From the NCBI RefSeq assembly GCF_947493425.1, contig NZ_CANLRP010000088.1:1-35410 (forward strand): a stretch of 35,410 bases of DNA. Direction: 5' to 3'. The translations under genes and the position numbers were made by a program. This document shows, in pieces, positions 7,423 to 16,478 of the stretch. Source of the stretch: an uncultured Microscilla sp. (GTDB taxonomy: Bacteria; Bacteroidota; Bacteroidia; Cytophagales; Microscillaceae). How positions within the stretch are numbered: position 1 is the first letter of the stretch; the number at the start of each line of letters is the position of its first letter. Under the pieces are notes generated by a model. The model did no database searches and was not told where the DNA came from. It saw only the letters and a program-made list of their open reading frames with translations.

Positions 7423-8514
7423 TTAATCTTTGAAAAAATCGTCTATTTTTTTTTGGTTGGCAGACTTTGAATCATCTTCTCTTGCTTGCTTCTTTTCTGT
7501 TGCCTGATCTGAGTCATCGTCGCCAAAAAAGTTGTCAAACAACTCTTTTTTGTTGTCAGCTTTGTTTGAATCTATGGGTACAGTATGAGAGTGCTGGGAA
7601 AAGTCTTCGATAATTTGTTGGCTTTTACTAGTATTATCTTGCGGCTTGGTAGGAGAAGTATCTACATTAGTACCATCAAAAAATGAACTAATGTCTACTG
7701 TTTTACTGTCTGCTGGGGGTGTTTGCTGCATCAAGGCTTGTAGAAGTGCTTGTTTTTTTGCTTGATAGCTTTTTTGTTGGTTTTGTCCCAACTGTTGTTC
7801 TTTGCCAGAGTTTTGTTCAAAAATCTGATTAATTTTTTTGAAGCGATGGGCATCACGTTGTTCTTGTAGTTTTTGTTCTTCAGCAGCAATGCTGTTTTTA
7901 AGGTTACTTAAACTGGTTTGATTGTCTAATTGTTCAAACGCTTCATCGTCTAAACTTTGCAAATCATTGACAAGTTTAGCTTCCAATTCTATTTCATTAA
8001 TTTCGTCTTCAAACGCTTCTAAGTCTGTATTTTGATTAAGCTCTGTCAAATAAACCCCCAACTCTTTTTGAGTTTGGGCGTTTTCAAGTTTAGCCTTCAG
8101 TACTACTTCTTTAGAGCGGAGTTCCTCTATTTTCATACGCATTTTCGCTATCTGAGACTCAAACTGGTATACTGTATTAGACACATTGGTGTACAATACT
8201 TCATATTGACCAGCTTGTTTGTCAACCAGGTTTTTTTTGCGAATAAGTTCTTGCGCAAGTGTTTCTTGTTGTTTTTTGGTAGCAGCGATTGCTTCCTTGT
8301 AAAGTTGAGATGATTTATTTTGGTATTCCTGGTATTTTTGTCTGATATTTTCTTGATTTTCAGACGTTTGATGAAGAGAAGTCTGGGTTTTGATAATGGC
8401 ATCCTCTAACTCTTGAATGGTAATTTCAATCAGTTGAGTAGGGGAGGTTGTCTGACTTGCATCGTCAGAGTTTTTTATAAATTTAGCAAGGGTTTTGTTA
8501 AACTTAGACCACAT
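7423..8514 (-). CDS. PspA/IM30-like coiled-coil protein with acidic tail
   Basis: A 363-residue protein. ATG at 8514 was chosen over an upstream in-frame GTG (8547) because it gives a PspA-like N terminus, MWSKFNKTLAKFIKNSDD, followed by TQLIEITIQELEDAI. Residues about 25-230 form a long heptad-rich coiled coil, as in PspA/Vipp1 proteins that bind and remodel stressed inner membranes. Unlike PspA (about 220 residues), it has a low-complexity, Gln-, Asp- and Ser-rich tail of about 120 residues. The tail contains three similar motifs: DISSFFDG (274-281), LFDNFFGD (326-333) and KIDDFFKD (356-363, the C terminus). No signal or membrane segment. It lies upstream of the terD genes on the same strand, so a joint role in membrane stress is likely. 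Confidence 0.75.
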   Translation of the reverse strand: MWSKFNKTLAKFIKNSDDASQTTSPTQLIEITIQELEDAIIKTQTSLHQTSENQENIRQKYQEYQNKSSQLYKEAIAATKKQQETLAQELIRKKNLVDKQAGQYEVLYTNVSNTVYQFESQIAKMRMKIEELRSKEVVLKAKLENAQTQKELGVYLTELNQNTDLEAFEDEINEIELEAKLVNDLQSLDDEAFEQLDNQTSLSNLKNSIAAEEQKLQEQRDAHRFKKINQIFEQNSGKEQQLGQNQQKSYQAKKQALLQALMQQTPPADSKTVDISSFFDGTNVDTSPTKPQDNTSKSQQIIEDFSQHSHTVPIDSNKADNKKELFDNFFGDDDSDQATEKKQAREDDSKSANQKKIDDFFKD

Positions 8515-8619
8515 ATAATTTTCAAAAAAAGTAAGTATACCTATCACTACGTAAAGAACTTGCGAAAAGGTTTGCTTAAATTTGGGTTTTCAATACGGCA
8601 ACAATGCGGGTATAAGCAT

Positions 8620-8647
8620 AAAAAAAGGGTAAATTAAAACCTTACCC
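8620..8647 (-). terminator. Intrinsic terminator overlapping the SpoIIE gene stop
   Basis: On the minus strand GGGTAA (8647-8642), a 9-nt loop containing the stop codon, TTACCC (8632-8627), then seven T. It separates the receptor/SpoIIE unit from the PspA/terD unit. Confidence 0.8.
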
Positions 8648-11267
8648 CTATTAATAAAATATCATCTCGTTGTTCTGCGCTCCCCATGTGTTTGTCCAGA
8701 GCTTGCTCTATTATTTCCTGTTGTTTTTCCATAGGGTGCTGCTGACAATCATGCAGTAGTGCTTCAAACCGTTTGTAGCCAAACTTCTTTCGAGCTTCAT
8801 TATTTTGATCTACAAAACCATCACTACATAAATATATACTATCTCCTCGCTCTACTGTTATTACTTCTTGTTCAAAATCAGGGTTTTGATACCCAATAGA
8901 GTAACGGTTACCTTTGATGCGTTGCATTTCATCGGTGGCTTTTTTATAGTGATAAAGTGGACGTTTGGCTCCACAAAACACTACTTCTAAAGGTGCTTTG
9001 CCTTGTTCCCAACTTGCCAGTATCATATCCATTCCGTTTCGATAACCCTTTTCTTTTTGACGTAAAACAGTTTCTACTTCCTTATTCAAGGCTGTGAGTA
9101 TTCGATCTGGCTCATGAATTTTTTGTAACTGTAGTATTTGATTTAATAAGTTATTGCCTATCATAGACATAAAAGCCCCTGGTACACCGTGTCCAGTACA
9201 ATCTACCGCAGCCACAAATGTTCGGTTTTCTACTTTTTCAAGCCAGTAAAAGTCACCAGATACAATGTCTTTTGGTCGGTAAATAATAAAATGAGTACCT
9301 AGCAGATTACCTGTTTTTTCAGGGTTAGGTGATATAGCATCTTGAATGGTCAAAGCTGCTTGTATACTTTGTTGAATATGTAGGTTTTGATTACTAAGCA
9401 AAGTGTTTTTCTGCTCAATGGCATCTCGCTGCGCCATAATTTCTTCTTGCTGTTGGTATAACTCCTCATTTTGCGAGATAATTTCACCATTTTGGTCTTC
9501 TATTTTAGTCTTTTGTTTTTGTAGCTTACGCTTGTTTTTTCTGGTTACTATTAAAACCCAAGATACCAAACCAAGTATGGCTGCAATGAGTATGATAATG
9601 CCAATGGCATATTTTTGCCTTGCTTTTTGTAATTCAAGCTCTTTCTTTTGACTTTGCTTTTGACGCTCCAGCTCAGCTACTTGTCTTCGGTTTCTTTCTT
9701 CCCTGAGCTTTTTTGCCGCTTTTTCGCGTTCCAGTGCAAGCGCTGCATTTGATTTCTCTGCTGCCAGCTTAGCTTCACGAAGCTTTCCTTCACTTATTTG
9801 TAAAGCTTGTTCTTGGCGTACTTTGTCTAGCTGAGCTCTTTGATAATTAGCTGCATCCAGTTCTCTCTCTTTTGTAATCAACGCGAGTTGATTTTTTTGC
9901 AATTGTACAAGATTATCTTTCAGCGCCAAATCTCGTTTTTGTTGCTCTTGTTTGTCCCGAAGCTCTGCGTATTGGCGTTCCTGTCCCAATACATTTTTTA
10001 TTCGTTTTTCTTGCTGATCCATCAAAGCCAAGTTGTAAGAAGCTTCTTTCTTTCTTTTGGCTTCTTCATCTTTTAGCTGTCGTTTAAGCGCCAAATAACG
10101 AATATTGAACTCCTGAGCTTTTTTGTTGTTTCTCTCTTCTTTGTGTATGAGCGACAACAACTTGTAGCTTGTTAATAATATATTCCAGGCTTTTTTGGGG
10201 CGTGCTATAGCAATGGCTTGCTCTACCTCATTTAATGCCTGAAAATTGTTGCCACTAAGATAATAGTTAGAACCCGCATAATTGTGAATCTCTGCTTGCT
10301 TTAACTGGTCATTTTGGGCCAATTGAGCGGCTTGCTGAAAATTCTTTTTTGCCCTGTTAAAAGACTCCAGGTTAGTATAGGCAACCCCGGTATTAATTAA
10401 GAGTGTAATTCGTTGGTCATCAGGGATGGGGTTAGACTTTTGTCGGATAATTTCTGATGACAAGCCAAAGTAGTTAATGGCTGTTTGTGCATCATCTTTA
10501 CGTTGATACAAAAAACCAAGGTCATTATATATATTAGATATTTTACTTATATCTTTCTTTTTTTTGTAATAATTAAGCAATGTCAAATAATGCTTGATGG
10601 CTTTATTGTATTGTTTGCTAACAGAGGTGATCAAGGCTAGTTTTTCTATGGTATTAATGACAGCCTCCTGCTTTTTTTGTTTGCGATACAAGCCTACCAG
10701 TTTTTCATAAAATACCTGAGTGCTGGTGTATTGCTCTAGTACCGAGTAGCAAAATGCTATATTTTCCAGGTTTTGATCCAACCCCGTCAGGTAATTATTT
10801 TTTTTGCGTAAATCATACGCCTGCTTTAAATATTGAAGCCCTTTTTTGAATAAATTGAGTTGTTGATAAAACTGTCCTAAATTATCATATATATTGATGA
10901 GTTGTATTTCTGCATTAAAACTTTGGGCAAAGCTTTCTGCCCGCAAAAAATAAGTAAGCGCCTCCGAGGTTTTATTGGTAGTAGTATATAGTTGTCCAAA
11001 CAAGGTCAAGCATTTGATCTTTCCTTTTACAAATAACTGTTTTTCAGATATTTGTAAAGCCGTTTTGCCTAAGCTAATTGCTTGGGTATATTTTTTTTGT
11101 TTGATAGCAGTTTCAAACTCGGTATTAAGCTTTAATACCTTTAAAGAATCCTTTGTTTTATCTTGAGCATTCGTTTGACCTTGTACCTGGTGTATTGTAA
11201 GTAATAAAAAGCACCAAAGCCAAAGCGCTCGTATGATTACTTGTTGATGCTTGTTGTCATAATTCAT
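8634..11267 (-). CDS. TPR / coiled-coil / transmembrane protein with C-terminal SpoIIE (PP2C) phosphatase
   Basis: An 877-residue signalling protein. A signal peptide or anchor lies at 1-30 (ends VQG-Q). About seven TPR-like helical pairs span 45-400, a long Arg/Gln/Glu-rich coiled coil 400-552, one membrane helix 553-575, and a second coiled coil 578-640. A SpoIIE-type PP2C phosphatase domain fills 655-877. The metal-binding acids are present: SGDFYW with Asp672, VDCTGHGVPGAFMS with Asp689, LCSDGFVD with Asp816 and RDDILLIG with Asp868/869, so the domain should be active. The inferred topology places TPRs in the periplasm and the phosphatase inside, probably acting on an anti-sigma antagonist or similar phosphoprotein. 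It starts 2 bp after the TonB receptor stop, implying translational coupling. Confidence 0.93.
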   Translation of the reverse strand: MNYDNKHQQVIIRALWLWCFLLLTIHQVQGQTNAQDKTKDSLKVLKLNTEFETAIKQKKYTQAISLGKTALQISEKQLFVKGKIKCLTLFGQLYTTTNKTSEALTYFLRAESFAQSFNAEIQLINIYDNLGQFYQQLNLFKKGLQYLKQAYDLRKKNNYLTGLDQNLENIAFCYSVLEQYTSTQVFYEKLVGLYRKQKKQEAVINTIEKLALITSVSKQYNKAIKHYLTLLNYYKKKKDISKISNIYNDLGFLYQRKDDAQTAINYFGLSSEIIRQKSNPIPDDQRITLLINTGVAYTNLESFNRAKKNFQQAAQLAQNDQLKQAEIHNYAGSNYYLSGNNFQALNEVEQAIAIARPKKAWNILLTSYKLLSLIHKEERNNKKAQEFNIRYLALKRQLKDEEAKRKKEASYNLALMDQQEKRIKNVLGQERQYAELRDKQEQQKRDLALKDNLVQLQKNQLALITKERELDAANYQRAQLDKVRQEQALQISEGKLREAKLAAEKSNAALALEREKAAKKLREERNRRQVAELERQKQSQKKELELQKARQKYAIGIIILIAAILGLVSWVLIVTRKNKRKLQKQKTKIEDQNGEIISQNEELYQQQEEIMAQRDAIEQKNTLLSNQNLHIQQSIQAALTIQDAISPNPEKTGNLLGTHFIIYRPKDIVSGDFYWLEKVENRTFVAAVDCTGHGVPGAFMSMIGNNLLNQILQLQKIHEPDRILTALNKEVETVLRQKEKGYRNGMDMILASWEQGKAPLEVVFCGAKRPLYHYKKATDEMQRIKGNRYSIGYQNPDFEQEVITVERGDSIYLCSDGFVDQNNEARKKFGYKRFEALLHDCQQHPMEKQQEIIEQALDKHMGSAEQRDDILLIGVRF

Positions 11268-11269
11268 AA

Positions 11270-13288
11270 TTAGATACTGATTTTTAATCCTATCAAATAC
11301 ATTCCGGCAATACTATCAGCATAAGCATGTTCTATGGTTGATGTATTCAGAACGTTTCTAGCATTAAAGAAAATACTATTTTCGTTCCAAACTTTGTAAT
11401 CTACCTTAATATTTAAAAGTGTTTTGGCTGGTATAGTCAATGTTTGGTACTGAGTAGTAATATCATGCTTTCCATAAAAGTATACATTAGCGTTGGCTGT
11501 CAATCGGTTAAGCAAGCCATTATAGTTTAACTGAAAACCACCAAATACCTGTGGTGCACCATTTATCTCATTGTTCATAAGTTGCTCCAGGTTTCTGCCT
11601 GAACGTTGCATTGTAATAAATCCACCTACTTGAAATTTGTTAAGCCAAACACTTACTTGGGCTGATGCTCCAGCCTGAGTGATAGAAAATATATTAGGTA
11701 CAGGCTCTTCACTAGACACTGCTACAGTATCAAAAGTAGTATAGTTGTATTCACCTTGAGTATAAAACACCTCAGCAGACGCACGAATTTTTGATAATAT
11801 TCGTGCATTCCAACCAAACTCTGCCACTTTGTTTTTATTAGGGGCAGCCCCTGAAAGTAACGAATGATGTGCATTTTGTCGTTCTTTACGTACTAGAGGG
11901 AGCCCTTCGTTGTAGGTAAAGCTTCCATGTAAGAAGTGAGTACCTAACTTATAAGATGAACTAAGTTGATAAGATAAATAAGGTGTTTTTTGTTGTTCAT
12001 ATATGTCTCCTCTTACCGATGCGACAATACGTAAGTTACGTATAGGATTTAAATCTGTCTTAAAAAATGCATAATAATTTGTCAATGTTCTTATAGAGTC
12101 AGGGGTTTCTATCGAAGAGCTTTTGCCTCGAAGAAAACCAACCTCAGGTTGAATCAACACACCCTTGTACTTTAGGCGATAGTTAAGCGATGCAAGAAAT
12201 TGATTGATTTGATAGTGATTACCATCATAGCCTATAGCATAATCACGTTTTCCTTGTTGAAAAGAACCATTGAAATGAAAATTATGTACGTAAGCATTGA
12301 GGTTTACGCCGTACATATTTGAGCTTCTTTGAGCAAGAGCCAATGTATCATCAGAGTGAATCGTTTGCGCCTGAGAACTTTGATAAGACAGCTGAGTGGT
12401 TACAAAAACTTTTTCTGAAGGATTGTAAAATACATAAGCATTGGTTCCTATACGTTCTTGAGCAAGTTTGGTGTTCAGGTTTGTTTCTATTACATCATGT
12501 TTGTAAAACAATAATGAGTCACTTTGTATATACCTATCTTCGTTGAGTAAATAATAAGGGTCTTGAGATCGCTTGACTGAGTGATAATTAGTTGATAAAC
12601 GAAATCGAAGCTTATCTGATGCACCAAAGCTTAAAGATAGGTTATTAAATGAAGAAACATCTCTGTTGCCTTCTTGTATATTTTGGAGTGATACACCTGC
12701 TTGAGTATTTATATCAACTTTCAAGTCATTGTCTTGTACGGTTTGCGTGAAAATGTGTATGACTCCTGTAACAGCAGTAGTACCAAAAAATACTGTAGAA
12801 GGTGTACGTATTACTTCAATTCTATCTACCTCATTCACACTTACAGGTAAAGCTTCCCACATCACTCCTCCAAACAAATAATCAAACTGAGGCACATGGT
12901 TAATCATTACCATCAATTGACCATTTTTCATATCTTGTAATAATCCACCAGAAGGAGTTTGGTTGCCTCGCATGTATACTTCATAGTTGCCGTTGGTTTT
13001 TTGATTTACCCACAAGCCAGGAGCAAGTCTAAGTGCTTCAGCTATGTTGGTTGCACCTGTTTGTTGAATCATCTTACGGCTTATAACAGTAGCCGATACA
13101 GGTGAAGTCATAAATGCCTCCAGAGTTTTAGTAGCTGAATAAATCTGTTCCTTTTTTAAACCTTTGACTTTTAAGTTCAGCATATCCTCAGCTACGGTCA
13201 GTTGCAAGCCCTTAGTGGAGTCAGGAGTTTGTGCGAATGCAATATTGCATGAACATAAGAAACATATATATATAATAAACCTTTTCAT
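11270..13288 (-). CDS. TonB-dependent outer membrane receptor
   Basis: A 672-residue receptor with signal peptide MKRFIIYICFLCSCNIAFAQ. It has a plug domain at about 50-180 (SATVISRKMIQQTGATNIAEALRLAPG, MRGNQTP, VDRIEVIRTPSTVFFGTTAVTGVIHIFT) and a 22-strand-type beta-barrel with alternating polar and aromatic residues to the C terminus (YLIGLKISI). It lacks the carboxypeptidase-like N-terminal domain of SusC proteins and is short, so it resembles siderophore, haem or cobalamin receptors more than glycan importers. The substrate is not identifiable, and no TonB/ExbBD or binding-protein genes are nearby. It is followed after 2 bp by the SpoIIE phosphatase protein. No good promoter lies in the 40 bp upstream, so it may be read from the FN3 gene promoter. 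Confidence 0.95.
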   Translation of the reverse strand: MKRFIIYICFLCSCNIAFAQTPDSTKGLQLTVAEDMLNLKVKGLKKEQIYSATKTLEAFMTSPVSATVISRKMIQQTGATNIAEALRLAPGLWVNQKTNGNYEVYMRGNQTPSGGLLQDMKNGQLMVMINHVPQFDYLFGGVMWEALPVSVNEVDRIEVIRTPSTVFFGTTAVTGVIHIFTQTVQDNDLKVDINTQAGVSLQNIQEGNRDVSSFNNLSLSFGASDKLRFRLSTNYHSVKRSQDPYYLLNEDRYIQSDSLLFYKHDVIETNLNTKLAQERIGTNAYVFYNPSEKVFVTTQLSYQSSQAQTIHSDDTLALAQRSSNMYGVNLNAYVHNFHFNGSFQQGKRDYAIGYDGNHYQINQFLASLNYRLKYKGVLIQPEVGFLRGKSSSIETPDSIRTLTNYYAFFKTDLNPIRNLRIVASVRGDIYEQQKTPYLSYQLSSSYKLGTHFLHGSFTYNEGLPLVRKERQNAHHSLLSGAAPNKNKVAEFGWNARILSKIRASAEVFYTQGEYNYTTFDTVAVSSEEPVPNIFSITQAGASAQVSVWLNKFQVGGFITMQRSGRNLEQLMNNEINGAPQVFGGFQLNYNGLLNRLTANANVYFYGKHDITTQYQTLTIPAKTLLNIKVDYKVWNENSIFFNARNVLNTSTIEHAYADSIAGMYLIGLKISI

Positions 13289-13319
13289 TCTCTTTTTTTT
13301 GTGACCTAGATGTGCTTTT

Positions 13320-13535
13320 TATTGGTTCTATTGATGATTGATTAAAAACTGCGACCTTCTATAATAAGGGTTTTGATATACTTGTTTATTAGGTATCTTC
13401 GCCCTTATTTTATTGATAAATAACTGGCGTTGATATAAAACAACTGTAATCAACAAAGGTAGCTTCAGTAGCTTCTCTTGACTTGTTGTCTTATTTTTTA
13501 TGTACTTCATCATTGTTCGTTTTTCGATTGATTTT
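13320..13535 (-). pseudogene. Possible decayed fragment of the FN3 lipoprotein gene
   Basis: The 247-bp gap between the FN3 gene and the receptor contains an exact 18-bp match (13456-13473) to FN3 repeat 4 (14773-14790). In the matching frame it reads EATEATFVDYSCF, like ATEATLIESGSF in the intact gene. Near 13340 GGTCGCAGTTTTTAATCAAT resembles the 3' end of the intact gene (TGTAGTTTTTAAAAAATCAA). The frame is broken by a stop. A 61-codon open frame (13328-13513) runs through it in another frame and shows no recognisable domain, so I do not call it as a protein. Confidence 0.35.
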
Positions 13536-15734
13536 TTAAAAACTACAGCCTGTCATAGTGTATATAGCCGAATAAAATGCCTCTTTTGATGTAGCTAAAT
13601 CTTTAGTGTTATAGTTGAATATAAACACCTCAGTAGTGGTACCACTTATTACTTCCTTTTTTATATTATTTATTGGTAAGAAGCCTCGGTACTCGTTTTC
13701 ATCACGATGAATGCTACCTGTTGTCCAGTTATCGCGATTGGTTGCTACAAAAAAACAGAGGTCAGGGTGAATAGTAGCATAAGGACTAAGTTTATCATCG
13801 TATTGGTATTGTCTGATAGAAGTCCCTCCTTGGTTTTTTACCTCCACCACATTCCCTTTAGTATCATAAGTATAGTCAAACCTTAACGTTAAGTTCATTA
13901 GAGTCTCATCAGAGTATATGCTCCAAGAAGTACGTTGATTTTGGGCATTGTAAGAAAATGTCCATATTTCCTTAAACGTACCAAAACCATCATATTGTTT
14001 TATAGAAACCAAACTTCCACCACTATATGTATAGGTATGTGTATGAATGACCGAACTATTATATGTATACACTACCTTTTGAATGCTCCCATCACCATTA
14101 TAAGTAACAGTATTTTTTGCATTTGGTAGCTTAGGGTAGTTAATGCTGATTAGTTGACTTTGAGCATTATAAGTAAATGTTTGTTCTTCTGTAATAGGAG
14201 TACCATTTGAAAAAAACTGAAGCCTTGAAACTTTACAAGTGTTGCTGATACAAGCATCTACCTGAATAGTATTAGAGTAATCTGATACTTTTGTAAGGCG
14301 TTTAGACCTCAAGCGATAAAAATAAGTTGCTTTAAAATCCAGCCCTTGAATCTTATACGATGTCCCTGCGACTTCCTTGCCATTATATCCAGTTACTATA
14401 TTTACAAAGCCAGCATCAGTTGCTATATCCAATAAATACAAGTTAATTCCATCTTGAGATTGCCAGTTGGCGGTAAACTCAAATATTTTTTGACCAGAAG
14501 CGGCAGTAGCTACAGGTGCTGGTAACAAATCAGTAGTAACCTTTATAGCATTAGAGTTTTCTGAAGTGGCATTTAGGCCTTGAGCCCTTACTCGATAGTA
14601 ATAGCTGGTGCTGGCATCTACAGATTGTACTACTAATTCAGTACCAATGATGGCTACACTGTTGTATGCAGGTAATATTTGCGAAAAAGCAGGGTCAAGC
14701 GCCACGTCTAACAAGTAAGAGGCGGCATTATTTACAGGGTTCCAGTGTGCTTTAAAGCTACCACTTTCTATCAAGGTAGCTTCAGTAGCTACAGGAGCGT
14801 CTAAGTTGAGCGTGTTAGCTATTGTGATATTTGAGTGATTAGAGGTTGACTCTTCATTTACTGCCCTTACTCTGTAGTAATAAGCGGTATTTGCGTCTAA
14901 GTTGGCAACAACCAAACTATTGGTTGTAACCTCTGTATTATTATATCCTTTGAGTATTTGTTGAAACAATGCATCTTTTGCTACATCTATTCTATAAGAA
15001 ACAGCTTCAGGCATTGCTTTCCAGTTTGCTATAAAGCTTGTTAATTGTATATTGGTAGCTGCCACTGTCACAGGTTGGGGCAAAGTACTCGTAAGCACTG
15101 ATTGCACATTAGAATAAGCAGAGTAAGATTCAGATTGTTTTATTCTGATACGATAAAAATAAGTGGTGTTTACAGTTATATTACTTACCAGAAATGTAGT
15201 ATCATTGCCTGCTTCCCTGTCTTTGAAACCTGGCAAAAAGTTGGCAAATTGACTGTTAGTAGAAATATCAAGCAAGTAGGTACCAGCAACAGGCATTTTT
15301 TTCCAATGAACCCTAAATCCGGTAGCAGTCACTTCGCTGGCCTCATATACAATGGGAGTGTTAAGCTCAGCAGTAGTAACTTTGATAATATTGGAGCTTT
15401 GGGAGGTTTGGTTAGAGATCTGAGCTCTTACCCTATAATAGTAGGTGGTATTGGCTTCCAGGTTAGTTATAATTAAAGCGTTAGACTCTACTTTTTTACC
15501 TTTATAATCACTAAGTATTTCGCCAAAATTTTCATCAAGAGCTATATCTATTTCATACCCAGTGGCTCCTGTTACACTTTTCCAGCGAGCAGTGAACCCT
15601 ACTGCGTTAACTTGATCGGCTTCTTCTGCTACTGGAAGAGGCAGAATGAATTCTTTTTCAAACAACGCACAACTACATAATATATAAGTCAGACAAAAGG
15701 TCATAGTTAACCCTTTGATGTTAAATAGCATCAT
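13536..15734 (-). CDS. Surface lipoprotein with five fibronectin type III repeats
   Basis: A 732-residue protein. The signal peptide ends at a lipobox-like LCSC with Cys22 as the lipid site. Five FN3 repeats follow with a regular 93-residue period, starting near 32, 125, 218, 311 and 404. Each has FxAxW, SYxxDxAxDxxF, the TYYYRVRA strand and SNxIxVTT. After a Cys pair (495 and 500), residues 500-732 are Tyr-rich beta repeats of the RHS/YD-like kind (FTYNAQSQL, YTYSGG, FSYNAQNQR, YTYDTKGNVVEV), ending TGCSF. Likely an outer-surface adhesion or scaffold protein. It is first in the minus-strand run FN3, receptor, SpoIIE, with a candidate promoter about 120 bp upstream. Confidence 0.88.
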   Translation of the reverse strand: MMLFNIKGLTMTFCLTYILCSCALFEKEFILPLPVAEEADQVNAVGFTARWKSVTGATGYEIDIALDENFGEILSDYKGKKVESNALIITNLEANTTYYYRVRAQISNQTSQSSNIIKVTTAELNTPIVYEASEVTATGFRVHWKKMPVAGTYLLDISTNSQFANFLPGFKDREAGNDTTFLVSNITVNTTYFYRIRIKQSESYSAYSNVQSVLTSTLPQPVTVAATNIQLTSFIANWKAMPEAVSYRIDVAKDALFQQILKGYNNTEVTTNSLVVANLDANTAYYYRVRAVNEESTSNHSNITIANTLNLDAPVATEATLIESGSFKAHWNPVNNAASYLLDVALDPAFSQILPAYNSVAIIGTELVVQSVDASTSYYYRVRAQGLNATSENSNAIKVTTDLLPAPVATAASGQKIFEFTANWQSQDGINLYLLDIATDAGFVNIVTGYNGKEVAGTSYKIQGLDFKATYFYRLRSKRLTKVSDYSNTIQVDACISNTCKVSRLQFFSNGTPITEEQTFTYNAQSQLISINYPKLPNAKNTVTYNGDGSIQKVVYTYNSSVIHTHTYTYSGGSLVSIKQYDGFGTFKEIWTFSYNAQNQRTSWSIYSDETLMNLTLRFDYTYDTKGNVVEVKNQGGTSIRQYQYDDKLSPYATIHPDLCFFVATNRDNWTTGSIHRDENEYRGFLPINNIKKEVISGTTTEVFIFNYNTKDLATSKEAFYSAIYTMTGCSF

Positions 15735-15852
15735 GTTCCTAATTTTAAGCTTTGATGGTTAATATTTATGAAATCTAAAACTTTGAGTAGGGTTAGTTTA
15801 GCTGCCGGTATGAAAAATTACTTAACCTGATGTTGTGCCATTTTTTCAGCAA

Positions 15853-15889
15853 CAAAGGTATAAACACTTCAAAATGACTCCTAATCAAA
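15853..15889 (-). promoter_or_regulatory. Candidate promoter for the FN3 lipoprotein gene
   Basis: On the minus strand, TACCTTTG (15860-15853) matches TAnnTTTG. A TTTG at 15889-15886 lies upstream with a 25-bp spacer to its end, slightly long. The site is about 120 bp before the ATG. Confidence 0.35.
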
Positions 15890-16126
15890 GAGAGAAGATT
15901 TGTGTTTTGTGTAAGTTTCCATTAAAAAAAATAACTTGAAAATGTATAGACTTGACTTTGTATAGTACAACAAAGCCTTTTGATGCCAATGAAGGAAGGT
16001 ATTGTATAATCTTAGCGGATACTTAGCCTGTTTGTCATAAACAAAAAGGTAATATTTTAAGTGTTAATCATAAAATAAGGCTATTTTTTTGTGATGCTTT
16101 TAAGGCTTCAAATAAGCGATTTTATT

Positions 16127-16221
16127 TTGATTTTCAAGTATTTTAAAAGGGTTAAGTTTGCATGTTGTTATTTTTATTGTTTAATATTTTGATTTACAGG
16201 GTTATATATGTGTTAAATTTG
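16127..16221 (+). promoter_or_regulatory. Two candidate tandem promoters for the helical-repeat gene
   Basis: TAAGTTTG (16153-16160) with TTG at 16127-16129, and TAAATTTG (16214-16221) with TTG at 16189-16191; spacers 23 and 22 bp. Both match the Bacteroidota consensus but lie about 260-320 bp before the start codon. In DNA this AT-rich, chance matches are possible. Confidence 0.33.
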
Positions 16222-16478
16222 TTTTATGGTGATGTTATTATTTAACTTTTTTTAGCAATTTGGTTGTCTATAGGTTATTATAAAATATAAGTGGTGATTC
16301 TTTTAATTTCATTAGATACTGAAGTATAATAATTGATTTTAGTGGATACTTTCTTTAAAATTGCTAATTTTACATAAGCAATTGCTAATACTATAAGCGT
16401 AAAGTTAATGAATCTAAAAAACTACTTTTCCCTTAATATTATTTTAACATACTACACTAAATAATAGCTGAAATATAA

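Larger units (their letters stand above)
15735..16478. other. 744-bp AT-rich divergent intergenic region
   Basis: No gene seen. It separates the minus-strand FN3 lipoprotein gene from the plus-strand helical-repeat gene and must hold both promoters. Beyond the promoter-like sites listed separately it has a direct repeat AATTGCTAAT at 16359-16368 and 16380-16389 (21-bp period, about two helical turns), close to the plus-strand gene. Confidence 0.5.
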
